A stretch of DNA of 64,000 nucleotides. It comes from an uncultured Muribaculaceae bacterium (GTDB lineage: Bacteria > Bacteroidota > Bacteroidia > Bacteroidales > Muribaculaceae). The translations under genes and the position numbers were made by a program. Of the stretch, positions 43,291 to 51,580 are shown piece after piece (within the stretch, counting starts at the first letter, position 1; the number at the start of each line of letters is the position of its first letter). The stretch covers positions 15,916-79,915 of the forward strand of contig CAJTXU010000010.1 in assembly GCA_910584125.1 (NCBI GenBank). Reading direction: 5' to 3'. The notes under the pieces were generated by a model, which saw only the letters and a list, made by a program, of their open reading frames with translations, searched no databases and was not told the DNA's origin.

Positions 43291-44565
43291 ATGAACCCAT
43301 ATTCCCTATACCTCCGACGTATATCGAATACCATCAGAAAATGGTCGATTGACCGGGCTCTCCGCCCGAGGCTGGCTATGTTCGTGCTCGTCGCAGCCAT
43401 AGTGTCGGGAGTCAGCAGCCACGCCCGCCGAACCGATATCGTCATAGACTTCCCCATCAACAGCCATCATATCGACAGAAATTTCTCGGACAACACCCGC
43501 CAGCTGCAGCGACTCGACTCGCTGTTGGGACCGAACCGCGACAAGACCCTGAGCATCGACACCGTATGGGTGCGCGCATATGCCTCGCCCGACGGCCGCC
43601 TCGACTCCAACCGCGAGCTCTCCCTGCGCCGAATGGTGTCGATCCACGACTACCTCGTCGGCACCCTCGGCCTTGACGAAGAGAAGATCTACGGCATGTC
43701 AAGTTCCGTGCCCTGGCAGACGTTCCGCGAGATGCTCGCCGCCCGTCCCTTCGACGGCAGCGACAAGGCGCTCGAAATCATCGCCGAAGGCGACGACGAC
43801 AATTCCGCCGACAACACACGGCGCATGAACCGGCTCAAACGTCTCGACCATGGCCGCGTATGGGCGATACTCTGCCGCGACTTTTTCCCCGAGATGCGAG
43901 CGGCATGCACGCTCGTGGTCTGCACCTCGCTGCCTCAGCCCCAGACGCCTCCCGCCCCCGTGACGGAAACCGAGTCCGTGACCGAGACAACCCTCACGCC
44001 CGCGCAGCCGCAGCCGGAACCCGCCGCGACCACTGAATCCGAGCCCCGCTGCTCGGGCTCATGGCGCCTCGGCACATCGGCCGCCGCATGGGCCGCCGCC
44101 GTGGCCAACATCATGGGGGAATATGACTTCGCCTGCCGCTGGTCGGTGGCCCTCGCCGCCGACTACAGCGGATGGAACTACGGCAAGACAACGCGTAAAT
44201 ACCGCGTGTTCCGCCTCCGCCCCGAGGTGCGCTTCTACACCATGCCGCGACACCAAGGATTCTTCGTCGAGGCTCACGCCGCCATGATATACTACAACGT
44301 AGCCCTCCCGTCGTGGGACTACCGCATCCAGGACCGCGACGGACGCCGCCCCGCCATCGGAGGCGGCATAGGCATCGGATACCGCCTCCCGCTCGACCGC
44401 GACGGCCGTTGGAGCGTCGAGGCCGCAGTCGGTGCCGGTGCTTACCATCTTGATTACGACCGGTTCGAGAACCGCGCCAACGGTGCGCTCGTCGACTCCC
44501 GCAAGCGCTTCTTCTTCGGCATAGACAATGTGGCGCTCTCGATAACATACACCATCAATCCATAA
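43291..44565 (+). CDS. DUF3575-type outer-membrane protein of fimbria-like operon
   Basis: The 424-residue protein has a hydrophobic N-terminal segment near residues 28-45 (LAMFVLVAAIVSGVSSHA), probably a signal. Residues about 48-215 resemble an OmpA-like fold (VRAYASPDGRLDSNRELSLRR), then comes a Pro/Glu/Thr-rich linker, then a C-terminal beta-barrel-like domain at about residues 250-424 (RLRPEVRFYTM; IGIGYRLPLDRDGRW). Proteins with this plan (DUF3868/DUF3575) are found at the head of Bacteroidetes fimbrial gene clusters. The next gene starts 14 bp downstream. The start at 43291 is favoured by its operon position, but the ATG at 43378 (MFVLVAAIV) is also possible. Confidence 0.8.
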   Translation: MNPYSLYLRRISNTIRKWSIDRALRPRLAMFVLVAAIVSGVSSHARRTDIVIDFPINSHHIDRNFSDNTRQLQRLDSLLGPNRDKTLSIDTVWVRAYASPDGRLDSNRELSLRRMVSIHDYLVGTLGLDEEKIYGMSSSVPWQTFREMLAARPFDGSDKALEIIAEGDDDNSADNTRRMNRLKRLDHGRVWAILCRDFFPEMRAACTLVVCTSLPQPQTPPAPVTETESVTETTLTPAQPQPEPAATTESEPRCSGSWRLGTSAAAWAAAVANIMGEYDFACRWSVALAADYSGWNYGKTTRKYRVFRLRPEVRFYTMPRHQGFFVEAHAAMIYYNVALPSWDYRIQDRDGRRPAIGGGIGIGYRLPLDRDGRWSVEAAVGAGAYHLDYDRFENRANGALVDSRKRFFFGIDNVALSITYTINP

Positions 44566-44579
44566 CCGTCACGCAAGAA

Positions 44580-45680
44580 ATGAAATCCTACCGACACATA
44601 TTGACGACAATCTTGTTTGCCGCGATGCTTATGCTGGCAGGTGGTTGCGTGCATGAATTCCCGGACGAGGAGACCCCCGGCGGCGACGGCAAGGCCGCCG
44701 TACGTCTCGACCTGCGTCTGCTTGCCGGAGAGATGCCTCTCTACAAGACAATCACCGTGGGAGGAGACGCTTCCGACGCCACCCGCGCCCCCTCCGAGAC
44801 CCCCCGCATGAGATATATAGTGGAGGTCTACGACACCGACGATCTCCCCGGCTCCAACCGCGGCCGCGGTCTGCAGACCCGCGCTCCGATCGAGCGCATA
44901 TCGTTCACCATCCCCGCCGACGAGGTCACCACCGACCGATATGTCGACCTGCGCCTTGAGCCGGGCGACTATACCTTCTACGCCTGGTCAGACTATATCG
45001 ACGGCGACGGGCGCGAGGGCCTCTTCTACAACGCCACCGACCTTGCCGACATCACGGTCGTGGCTGCGGCCGACGGCTCACACCCCGGATCGACCGACCT
45101 GCGCCAGGCTTTTCTCGGACACACCGAAGCGACCGTCCCCGAACCCGCCCCCGTGCCCGACATCGCCACCGGACAGATGCCGACCACGGAAATCACCGTC
45201 GAGATGAGTCGGCCGCTCGCCAAGTTCGTCTTCATCTCGACCGACCTCGACGAGTTCATCAACTCGCGCCGGCAGGCCGCCGGACATTCGTCAGACCGCA
45301 CCCCGCAGCTCAGCGACTACTCGGTCAAGGTGATATACTCGGGATACATGCCCGTGGCGTTCGACGCCTTCATCGACCGTCCGTTCGACGCACGCCTCGG
45401 CCAGTGGTTCATGTCGCGACCGCAGATCATCGACAGCACGCAGGCCATGCTCGGCTTCGACTTCATGTTCGTCAACGGCGCGGAGGCCGGAGTGCAGCTC
45501 GCCCTCGAAATCTACGACACCGTCACCGGCGAGAAGATCGGCTCGACCGGAACGATCACGGCGCCACTGCTGCGCGGCCGCACCACCGAAATCCGCGGAC
45601 GGTTCCTGAGCTCGCAGGCCGAATCGGGCGTGGGCGTCAACCCCGACTTCGATGGAGATTACAATATAGAAATCAGATAA
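44580..45680 (+). CDS. FimB/Mfa2-like fimbrial anchor lipoprotein
   Basis: The 366-residue product has a lipoprotein signal ending LMLAGGCVHEFPDE, a form typical of FimB/Mfa2-family proteins, which anchor type V pili of Bacteroidales in the outer membrane. Two beta-sandwich-like halves are visible: about residues 35-160 (ISFTIPADEVTTDRYVDLRL; GDYTFYAWSDYIDGDG) and 170-366 (TEITVEMSRPLAKFVFIST). It is tightly linked to the DUF3575-type gene. The polymerising fimbrillin or tip protein is presumably the next gene, after a 166-bp gap with AAGTAATA tracts. Confidence 0.8.
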   Translation: MKSYRHILTTILFAAMLMLAGGCVHEFPDEETPGGDGKAAVRLDLRLLAGEMPLYKTITVGGDASDATRAPSETPRMRYIVEVYDTDDLPGSNRGRGLQTRAPIERISFTIPADEVTTDRYVDLRLEPGDYTFYAWSDYIDGDGREGLFYNATDLADITVVAAADGSHPGSTDLRQAFLGHTEATVPEPAPVPDIATGQMPTTEITVEMSRPLAKFVFISTDLDEFINSRRQAAGHSSDRTPQLSDYSVKVIYSGYMPVAFDAFIDRPFDARLGQWFMSRPQIIDSTQAMLGFDFMFVNGAEAGVQLALEIYDTVTGEKIGSTGTITAPLLRGRTTEIRGRFLSSQAESGVGVNPDFDGDYNIEIR

Positions 45681-45687
45681 AAAGTAT

Positions 45688-45760
45688 AAAGTAATAAGTA
45701 ATATAAAGTAATAAGTAAAGAGTAATACGTGCTTATTAAGTAATAAATAATATGCGACTT
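45688..45760. repeat. AAGTAATA-type tandem tract
   Basis: Imperfect AAGTAATA and AAGTAAA units lie between the anchor lipoprotein gene and the DUF6562 gene. Similar tracts occur near 15055 and, in reverse, near 42920. Confidence 0.75.
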
Positions 45761-45846
45761 ACCGCCTCTAATCAATAATCATTTCATATAGGACAATACT
45801 AATACGAACATAACCAGACAAAACGAAATTTCAACCAAACAAATTG

Positions 45847-47796
45847 ATGAAAATGACTAAAATGAAAAGATCTCTTTACGCAGCTATGGCGCTTCCCGCG
45901 CTGCTGCTCGGCTCCTGCCAGAGTGATGAAATGCTCACCGCCGAGGGCGACGGTAACGTCACCTTCATCGCGGAGCTTCCCGGCGACTTCACCCGCGCCT
46001 TCGGCGACGGTCTGACCGCCGACCAGCTCACCTATGCCGTCTACGAGGCCGACACCAAGGTGCCCGTGCTCAAGACCGGCGACGACGCCGCTCCCGCCGT
46101 GACATTCACCGGCCGCCAGGCGAGCCTCACTCTCAACCTCGTGAAAGGCAAGAAATACGACATCGTTTTCTGGGCCCACAGCCTCAACGCTCCCTACACC
46201 TTCAACGCCGACTCGCAGTCAATCACCGTCAACTATGACAACCTGACGAGCAACGAGGAGGGCCGCGACGCCTTCTTCCAGGTGATCACCGACCTCAACG
46301 TCACCGGCCCCGTCTCGCAGAAGGTAGTGCTCAAGCGCCCCTTCGCGCAGATCAACTTCGGTACGAACGACTACGACAAGGCCGTGAACGTCGGCACGAC
46401 CATCGCCAAGACCTCACTCACCGTCAAGAACGGCGTCTACCAGACCCTCGACCTCATGACCGGAGAGGTTGGCGACGAACTTCAGACTCCGCTGACATTC
46501 TCGGCGACCGCCCTGCCCGTAGGCGAGACGTTCCCCCTCGGCACGCAGTACAAGTATCTGTCGATGAACTACCTGCTCTGCGGCGGCACTGTGGGCGACG
46601 TCCCCACCTCGGCCTCGAAGACGCTGATCGACTGCTCGTTTGACGTGATCGACAACGCCGGCAACATCGTCAACACGATTGAACTCAACAACATGCCCGT
46701 GCAGCGCAACTACCGCACCAACGTCTTCGGAGCGCTGCTCACCTCTCAGTATGACTTCAACATCATCGTCGACCAGGTGTTCGAAGGCAACCACGCCGTT
46801 GCCGGCACTCCCGCCGAGATGGTGGCGGCACTTCAGAATCCCGACGTCACCGAAATCACCGTCAACGATGACCTCGACCTCTCCGGGCTGACGACCGAGA
46901 ACCTGACGTTCGACACTCCGAAGACAATCAACGTGGCCAATGGCAAGACCATCACGCTCGGCAACGAGAACTGCTTCGTGGCCAACAACGGTCTGACTCT
47001 CACCGGCGGAGGGACGATCACCAACGTAAACGACGAAACTCCCAAAGGCGAGGGCTGGCAGAAGTCGCTGATACACGTGATGGGCGGCGACCTGAAGATC
47101 GACGGCGTGACTCTCATCAACGACCCCGACTACCACTGGCATGGCAACTCCGCCGAGGGCCGTCCCTACAACAGCGCAGCGATCGCATATTGGAACGACG
47201 CCAACGTCTACATCGACAACGCTGAGATCACCTCGGGCGAGTTCACTCTCTGCGGTATGGGCCGCGACACCGCCTCGGGCAAGGTGATCCTCAATAACAG
47301 CAAGTTCACCTCGACCTCCTCTAATATTCACAACGGCAAGAACTGGGCTTACGCGATGCGTATCTTCGGCTCGTACGCCGAGCTCAACGACTGCGATGTG
47401 ACCGGCACACAGGGCGGCATATCTCCCGACGGCTGCGTGAAGATGGTGATCAACGGCGGCACATACCGCACGGTCAACACTCCGGGCAAGACTGATGCCT
47501 TCTACGCAGTATACGTCACCAACGGCACCGAGCTGACCATCAACGGCGGTACGTTCGAGTCGCCCAACGTGCGCACCAGTCTCCCCATCGAGGGCACGAG
47601 CTGCGTGGTGAGTGGCGACAACGACGTGCATCTTGAGGCAGGCAGCATCATCGTGAAGGGCGGCAAGTTCAGCGGCAAGCCCTACAACCACGTGACCAAC
47701 CAGCTTATCGACCCCGCCCAGGGCTTCGAGTGGAAGTCTCTTGACGGCCCCGGCCTGCTCAAGTGGGAGGCCTTCGATCCCAACCTGAGCGAGTGA
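45847..47796 (+). CDS. DUF6562 lipoprotein with right-handed beta-helix, probable fimbrial tip or adhesin
   Basis: The 649-residue protein has a lipoprotein signal ending ALLLGSCQSDE. Residues about 25-320 match the fimbrillin-like DUF6562 pattern (NVTFIAELPGDFTRAFGDG; LTYAVYEADTKVP; VVLKRPFAQINFGT). Residues about 330-625 form a right-handed beta-helix of pectate-lyase type, with short repeating strands (ITLGNENCFVANNGLTLTGG; GVTLINDPDYHW; LTINGGTFESPNV). The fusion suggests a pilus-associated subunit that displays a carbohydrate-binding or carbohydrate-active beta-helix; I cannot identify a catalytic triad. It is probably the third gene of the fimbria-like operon. ATG 45847 is chosen; ATG 45862 also leaves a full signal peptide. 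Confidence 0.8.
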   Translation: MKMTKMKRSLYAAMALPALLLGSCQSDEMLTAEGDGNVTFIAELPGDFTRAFGDGLTADQLTYAVYEADTKVPVLKTGDDAAPAVTFTGRQASLTLNLVKGKKYDIVFWAHSLNAPYTFNADSQSITVNYDNLTSNEEGRDAFFQVITDLNVTGPVSQKVVLKRPFAQINFGTNDYDKAVNVGTTIAKTSLTVKNGVYQTLDLMTGEVGDELQTPLTFSATALPVGETFPLGTQYKYLSMNYLLCGGTVGDVPTSASKTLIDCSFDVIDNAGNIVNTIELNNMPVQRNYRTNVFGALLTSQYDFNIIVDQVFEGNHAVAGTPAEMVAALQNPDVTEITVNDDLDLSGLTTENLTFDTPKTINVANGKTITLGNENCFVANNGLTLTGGGTITNVNDETPKGEGWQKSLIHVMGGDLKIDGVTLINDPDYHWHGNSAEGRPYNSAAIAYWNDANVYIDNAEITSGEFTLCGMGRDTASGKVILNNSKFTSTSSNIHNGKNWAYAMRIFGSYAELNDCDVTGTQGGISPDGCVKMVINGGTYRTVNTPGKTDAFYAVYVTNGTELTINGGTFESPNVRTSLPIEGTSCVVSGDNDVHLEAGSIIVKGGKFSGKPYNHVTNQLIDPAQGFEWKSLDGPGLLKWEAFDPNLSE

Positions 47797-47810
47797 ACGA
47801 AGCTGGAAGA

Positions 47811-47857
47811 TAAGTAAGAAGTAAGAAGTAAGAAGTAAGAAGTAAGAAGTAAGAAGT
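47811..47857. repeat. AAGTAAG 7-bp tandem repeat
   Basis: About six perfect 7-bp units follow the DUF6562 gene by 15 bp. A tract of ttaggtttt-type units follows at about 47868-47910. Confidence 0.9.
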
Positions 47858-47941
47858 ACAGGTCTTAGGCCAAAGGTCTTAGATTTTAGGTTTTAGGTTT
47901 TAGATCCAAGGCTTAGATAAGATCTGAAGCATATGTCCAAA

Positions 47942-47968
47942 CGAGCGATGGCGCCCGGCGTCATCGCT
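47942..47968. terminator. Hairpin after the fimbria-like operon
   Basis: GAGCGATG at 47942-47949 pairs with CATCGCTC at 47961-47968. It is the first GC-rich stem downstream of the DUF6562 gene. Apart from this, the repeats and the promoter near 48115, nothing is seen in 47797-48247. Confidence 0.55.
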
Positions 47969-48114
47969 CTTGTCGTATCACATAGGCGGCACGCTGAAAC
48001 GGTCGGCGCGCGTCCCGGCATGGAGGGGCGGTCCGTCCCCGGCCGCCCAACGATTTATTACAATATACCGCGCGAAGAACAGCCGAATAATTTTGAATAT
48101 CAAACAAAAATGCT

Positions 48115-48122
48115 TATCTTTG
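48115..48122 (+). promoter_or_regulatory. -7 promoter element of the DUF4143-type ATPase gene
   Basis: TATCTTTG lies just before the 33-bp repeats, so all three repeat units would be in the transcribed leader of about 120 nt. Confidence 0.65.
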
Positions 48123-48126
48123 CCAG

Positions 48127-48225
48127 AAAGTCGGCTGGAAAATGTGTATAAACATCTAAAAAGTCGACAGGAAAATGTGTATAGATGCTTAAAAAGTCGG
48201 TAGGAAAATGTGCACAGATACCATA
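48127..48225 (+). repeat. Three 33-bp repeats in the leader of the DUF4143-type gene
   Basis: The core aaagtcgg...ggaaaatgtg starts at 48127, 48160 and 48193, exactly 33 bp apart. A fourth diverged copy, together with the preceding CTTTGCC, lies downstream of the gene at 49611-49656. Confidence 0.88.
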
Positions 48226-48247
48226 GAACACTAATTTTAAGACAACT

Positions 48248-49585
48248 ATGTATAAGCGTAAGATTGAAACAAGACTTCAGGAATGGCTTGATGACAAATC
48301 TCACAAGCCTATCGTCGTGAAAGGGGTCCGCCAGTGTGGCAAGACCAGCAGCGTCGTTGATTTCGCCCAAAAACATTTCAAGAATATTGTGTATCTTGAT
48401 TTTCGTGAGCATCCGGAATACAAGAAGTTCTTTATCCCTAATCTGGAAGTTGACGCAATCATCATGCGCATTACAGCCGCAATTCCAAGCGCGTATATCG
48501 AGCCGGGGGAGACATGTTTCATTTTTGATGAGATTCAAGATTGTCCACGTGCAAGAGGCGCGCTGAAATATTTTCATCTTGACGGCAGATATGAGGTGAT
48601 GTGCACAGGCTCCCTGCTGGGAGTCAACGGCTACAGGAGTAAAGAGGAGCAAGCGGAATATGACGAAGCTTCAATTCCCGTCGGATTCGAGGAAATAGTC
48701 ACGATGTATCCGATGGATTTTGAAGAATGGCTGTGGGCTAATGGGATACAACAGATGCACTTTGATTATCTCAGGAAATGTATGATGGAGATTGTCCCTA
48801 TTGAGGACGCGATTCATGAAAGATTCCGAGAATTGCTGCATCTGTATGTCATAGTCGGAGGAATGCCTGAGGCAGTCTCAACCTTTATGACCACAATGCA
48901 AATCGGCAAGGTGCTTGCCGTGCAACGGCGTATCGTCGACGAATACAAGGCTGATATGGTGAAATATGCCCTCACAGCAGACAAGGGGAGGATACGCGAA
49001 TGCTTCGAATCAATTCCGTCTCAACTGGCACGTGAATATAAGAAATTCTCATATTCTGCCGTTCGATCTGGAGGACGCGGCCGCGATTATGCCGGGAGCA
49101 TCCAGTGGATAGAGGATGCTGGAATAATACGCAGATGCCACAACATAGAGATAACCGAACTTCCGTTGGACGGGAACAGCATCCAGAGCGAGTTCAAGAT
49201 TTATATGACAGACATCGGGCTGCTGATCTCAATGCTTGAAGAAGGAACACAGTCAAGCATTCTGGAGGGCGACCTGTTCGGTTACAAAGGTGCCATATAT
49301 GAAAATCTTGTAGCCGACATCTTCGGCAAAATGGGACGCAGACTGTACTATTATCACAAGGACAGCGGAATCGAGCTGGACTTTGTGATGCGTTACAGAG
49401 GAAAATGCATACCTGTCGAATGCAAGGCCCGCACTGGAAATGCGAAGTCTATGCGCACGGTTCTGAGTCACCCCGAAAAATATCATGTGGAGGAGGCCAT
49501 AAAACTTGGAGATTACAATATAGGGAAGAAGGACAATATGCTGACATTGCCCATGTATATGGCATTTCTGCTCACTGAAGTCTGA
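48248..49585 (+). CDS. AAA ATPase of the DUF4143 family
   Basis: The 445-residue protein has an AAA_14-type ATPase half (P-loop VKGVRQCGKTSS near residue 25; Walker B CFIFDEIQD near residue 97; MCTGSLLGV sensor) and a DUF4143 C-terminal half at about residues 190-400, ending in a nuclease-like core (SGIELDFVMRYRGKCIPVECKA). The biological role of these proteins is not established; they are common, variable accessory genes in Bacteroidetes and archaea. Base composition is clearly lower in GC than the surroundings, pointing to transfer. The gene is bracketed by related 33-bp repeat sequences upstream and downstream, which suggests that it moves or is exchanged as a cassette. Confidence 0.9.
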   Translation: MYKRKIETRLQEWLDDKSHKPIVVKGVRQCGKTSSVVDFAQKHFKNIVYLDFREHPEYKKFFIPNLEVDAIIMRITAAIPSAYIEPGETCFIFDEIQDCPRARGALKYFHLDGRYEVMCTGSLLGVNGYRSKEEQAEYDEASIPVGFEEIVTMYPMDFEEWLWANGIQQMHFDYLRKCMMEIVPIEDAIHERFRELLHLYVIVGGMPEAVSTFMTTMQIGKVLAVQRRIVDEYKADMVKYALTADKGRIRECFESIPSQLAREYKKFSYSAVRSGGRGRDYAGSIQWIEDAGIIRRCHNIEITELPLDGNSIQSEFKIYMTDIGLLISMLEEGTQSSILEGDLFGYKGAIYENLVADIFGKMGRRLYYYHKDSGIELDFVMRYRGKCIPVECKARTGNAKSMRTVLSHPEKYHVEEAIKLGDYNIGKKDNMLTLPMYMAFLLTEV

Positions 49586-49610
49586 ACGATTAACGGCGGC
49601 GGTGTCAGTT

Positions 49611-49656
49611 CTTTGCCGAAAACTCGGCATAAAAACGTGCACAGACACCTAAAAAT
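49611..49656 (+). repeat. Diverged downstream copy of the 48118-48166 leader repeat
   Basis: CTTTGCC, GAAA, CTCGGC, AAAA, GTGCACAGACACCTAAAAA occur here in the same order and spacing as in the leader upstream of the gene (CTTTGCC, GAAAG, TCGGC, AAAA, GTGTATA, ACATCTAAAAA). It forms an imperfect direct repeat flanking the ATPase gene. Confidence 0.7.
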
Positions 49657-50043
49657 CGTCATAACTCCCAGTCGTCTGGGAGGATACTCGTGATTGCGAG
49701 CATGGATGATCGTGTGAGCATGGATAACAGATAATCGCGTGTCATGTTTTTTCATTATGACAAGCAGGAAGTGCTCGCGAATGCGAGCACACATCCCGGC
49801 GACTGGGACAGTCGCCCTCCCCGGTGAGCTTGCGCGGTTGCCAGCGGCGCACTCCTATGTGTTCTTCTGTGCCCTCTGGATCTCGGGTCCTCTGGCCTTC
49901 TGATTCTCTGGTCTCAAATATTCGCGCGGAGCGTTGCGGGCGAGACGCCGGGGAAGCGTGTAAACGAAGAATTACGGTTCAGCCCCATGTTAATAATTGC
50001 GCTGAAAATCGCAGGAAAAGTTGCAGAATCCGAACGTTTGTGC
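49657..50043. other. Non-coding spacer with two adjacent hairpins
   Basis: A perfect 8-bp stem, GTGCTCGC/GCGAGCAC (49771-49790), is followed 7 bp later by a 7-bp stem, GGCGACT/AGTCGCC (49798-49816). The direct repeat gagcatggat occurs near 49698 and 49718. No gene is supported, and no known riboswitch is recognised. Confidence 0.55.
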
Positions 50044-50051
50044 TAATTTTG
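50044..50051 (+). promoter_or_regulatory. -7 promoter element of the NSS transporter gene
   Basis: TAATTTTG lies 27 bp before the ATG at 50079. Confidence 0.6.
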
Positions 50052-50078
50052 GTGTTTTAAGCGTAAATTTCAGAAGAT

Positions 50079-51401
50079 ATGAGCAGCAAAAGAGCAGAAT
50101 TCGGCTCCCGTCTCGGAGTCATAGCCGCCACCGTAGGGTCGGCCGTAGGATTGGGCAACATCTGGAGGTTTCCGTACGAGGCCGGTACAGGCGGCGGCGC
50201 GGCGTTCCTGCTGATTTACATCGTTTTCGTCTTCGTGCTCGGTGTGCCGACGATATGCGCGGAGTTCTCGCTCGGTCGGTTCAGCCGCCAGGGGATGCCG
50301 GGGGCATACAGCAAGACATCCGGCTCGCGCCGCTGGGATTTCTTGGGCTACGCGTCGATACTCGCGGCCCTGATGATCCTGGCCTTCTACTCGGTGGTGG
50401 CGGGCTGGACGCTCGAATACATCATCGAATCTGTGAAGTCGATGTTCGGAGACGTAGATATAGCCGACCGCCACGGGGCATTTACCGCCTTCACCGGCAG
50501 CTGGACGGCGGTGGTCTGGACGATAGTGTTTCTCATCATCAACGGGCTCGTAATGCTCGGCGGCGTGCAGAAAGGCATTGAACGAGTCTGCAACGTCCTG
50601 ATGCCCATACTCTTCCTCATATTGCTGGCGTTCAGCGTCAACTCCCTCCTCATGCCGGGAGCGCGGCAGGGACTTGAGTTCCTGTTCAAGCCCGACTTCT
50701 CGGCGCTGAACGCCGGGGTGATATTGAGCGCAATGGGGCAGGCCTTCTTCTCGCTCTCCATAGGCATGGGCTGCATGGTGACATATGCGAGCTATTTCAA
50801 AGACGACACGCCGCTGGTGCGCACGTCGATAGAGATAGCCGCGCTCGACACGCTGGTGGCCGTGATGGCCGGCGTGATCATATTCCCGGCCGTGTTCAGC
50901 TTCGGCATGTCGCCGGCCGAAGGGCCGACGCTGGTCTTCGAGGTGCTCCCGGCCATTTTCCACCAGATGACGGGCGGACCGTTCTGGAGTCTGCTCTTCT
51001 TCGTACTGCTCGCGCTGGCGTCGCTGACTTCTATCATATCGGTGAGCGAGATCGTAGTCACCTTCCTGTGCGACACGCTGGGATGGCGGCGCGTGAAGGC
51101 CACGGTGGTCCTGACACTCTTCACGCTGGTGGCTGCCACACTCTGCTCGCTGTCGTTCGGGCCGCTTCGCGACCTCGACCTCTTCAACGCGTTCGACTTC
51201 ATATCGAGCAACATCCTCATGCCCCTCTGTGGTCTGGGTGTCTGCGTCTTTGTCGGCTGGCGCATGAAGCGGCCCGAGTACGAGGCCCAGATGCGCGGAC
51301 GTTCACGCGTGCCCGCCTGGCTGTTCGACACCATCACCTTCTGCCTGCGCTACATCGCGCCGGTCGGCATCCTCTCCGTCTTCATCGCCGGCCTAATGTA
51401 A
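50079..51401 (+). CDS. Neurotransmitter:sodium symporter family transporter
   Basis: The 440-residue inner-membrane protein is a bacterial NSS (LeuT-fold) transporter that takes up amino acids or related compounds with sodium. The first helix has the family motif GSAVGLGNIWRFPYEAGTGGG near residues 18-38, which supplies substrate and sodium ligands. About 11 hydrophobic segments follow, including FSLSIGMGCMVTYASYF near residue 230, the unwound helix 6 region. It is a stand-alone gene with its own promoter and terminator. Substrate specificity cannot be assigned from sequence alone. Confidence 0.93.
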   Translation: MSSKRAEFGSRLGVIAATVGSAVGLGNIWRFPYEAGTGGGAAFLLIYIVFVFVLGVPTICAEFSLGRFSRQGMPGAYSKTSGSRRWDFLGYASILAALMILAFYSVVAGWTLEYIIESVKSMFGDVDIADRHGAFTAFTGSWTAVVWTIVFLIINGLVMLGGVQKGIERVCNVLMPILFLILLAFSVNSLLMPGARQGLEFLFKPDFSALNAGVILSAMGQAFFSLSIGMGCMVTYASYFKDDTPLVRTSIEIAALDTLVAVMAGVIIFPAVFSFGMSPAEGPTLVFEVLPAIFHQMTGGPFWSLLFFVLLALASLTSIISVSEIVVTFLCDTLGWRRVKATVVLTLFTLVAATLCSLSFGPLRDLDLFNAFDFISSNILMPLCGLGVCVFVGWRMKRPEYEAQMRGRSRVPAWLFDTITFCLRYIAPVGILSVFIAGLM

Positions 51402-51474
51402 GCCACAAAATATTTTATGGGATACGACTTTCGACCAGTGGATATATGTACTAAAAAATATTGAGATTATAGAG

Positions 51475-51503
51475 AGGGTGTGTCGCGGACCGCGGCACAC
51501 CCT
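51475..51503 (+). terminator. Terminator hairpin of the NSS transporter gene
   Basis: AGGGTGTGTCGCGG (51475-51488) pairs with CCGCGGCACACCCT (51490-51503) with one G-T position. It lies about 75 bp after the stop. Confidence 0.8.
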
Positions 51504-51580
51504 GCAACAACAATTTAAACAAAGCGTATGTAGACTGAACTTTTTTCTTCAGGTTTTCATCATCTGACCACTGCGGGTAA

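Noticed and set aside
47933..48151. A 72-codon frame between the fimbria-like operon and the DUF4143-type gene
   Set aside because: It overlaps the terminator hairpin, the promoter and the first leader repeat, and shows no motif.
49657..50078. Riboswitch upstream of the NSS transporter gene
   Set aside because: The two hairpins do not fit any class I can recognise, and the promoter box at 50044 would start transcription downstream of them.
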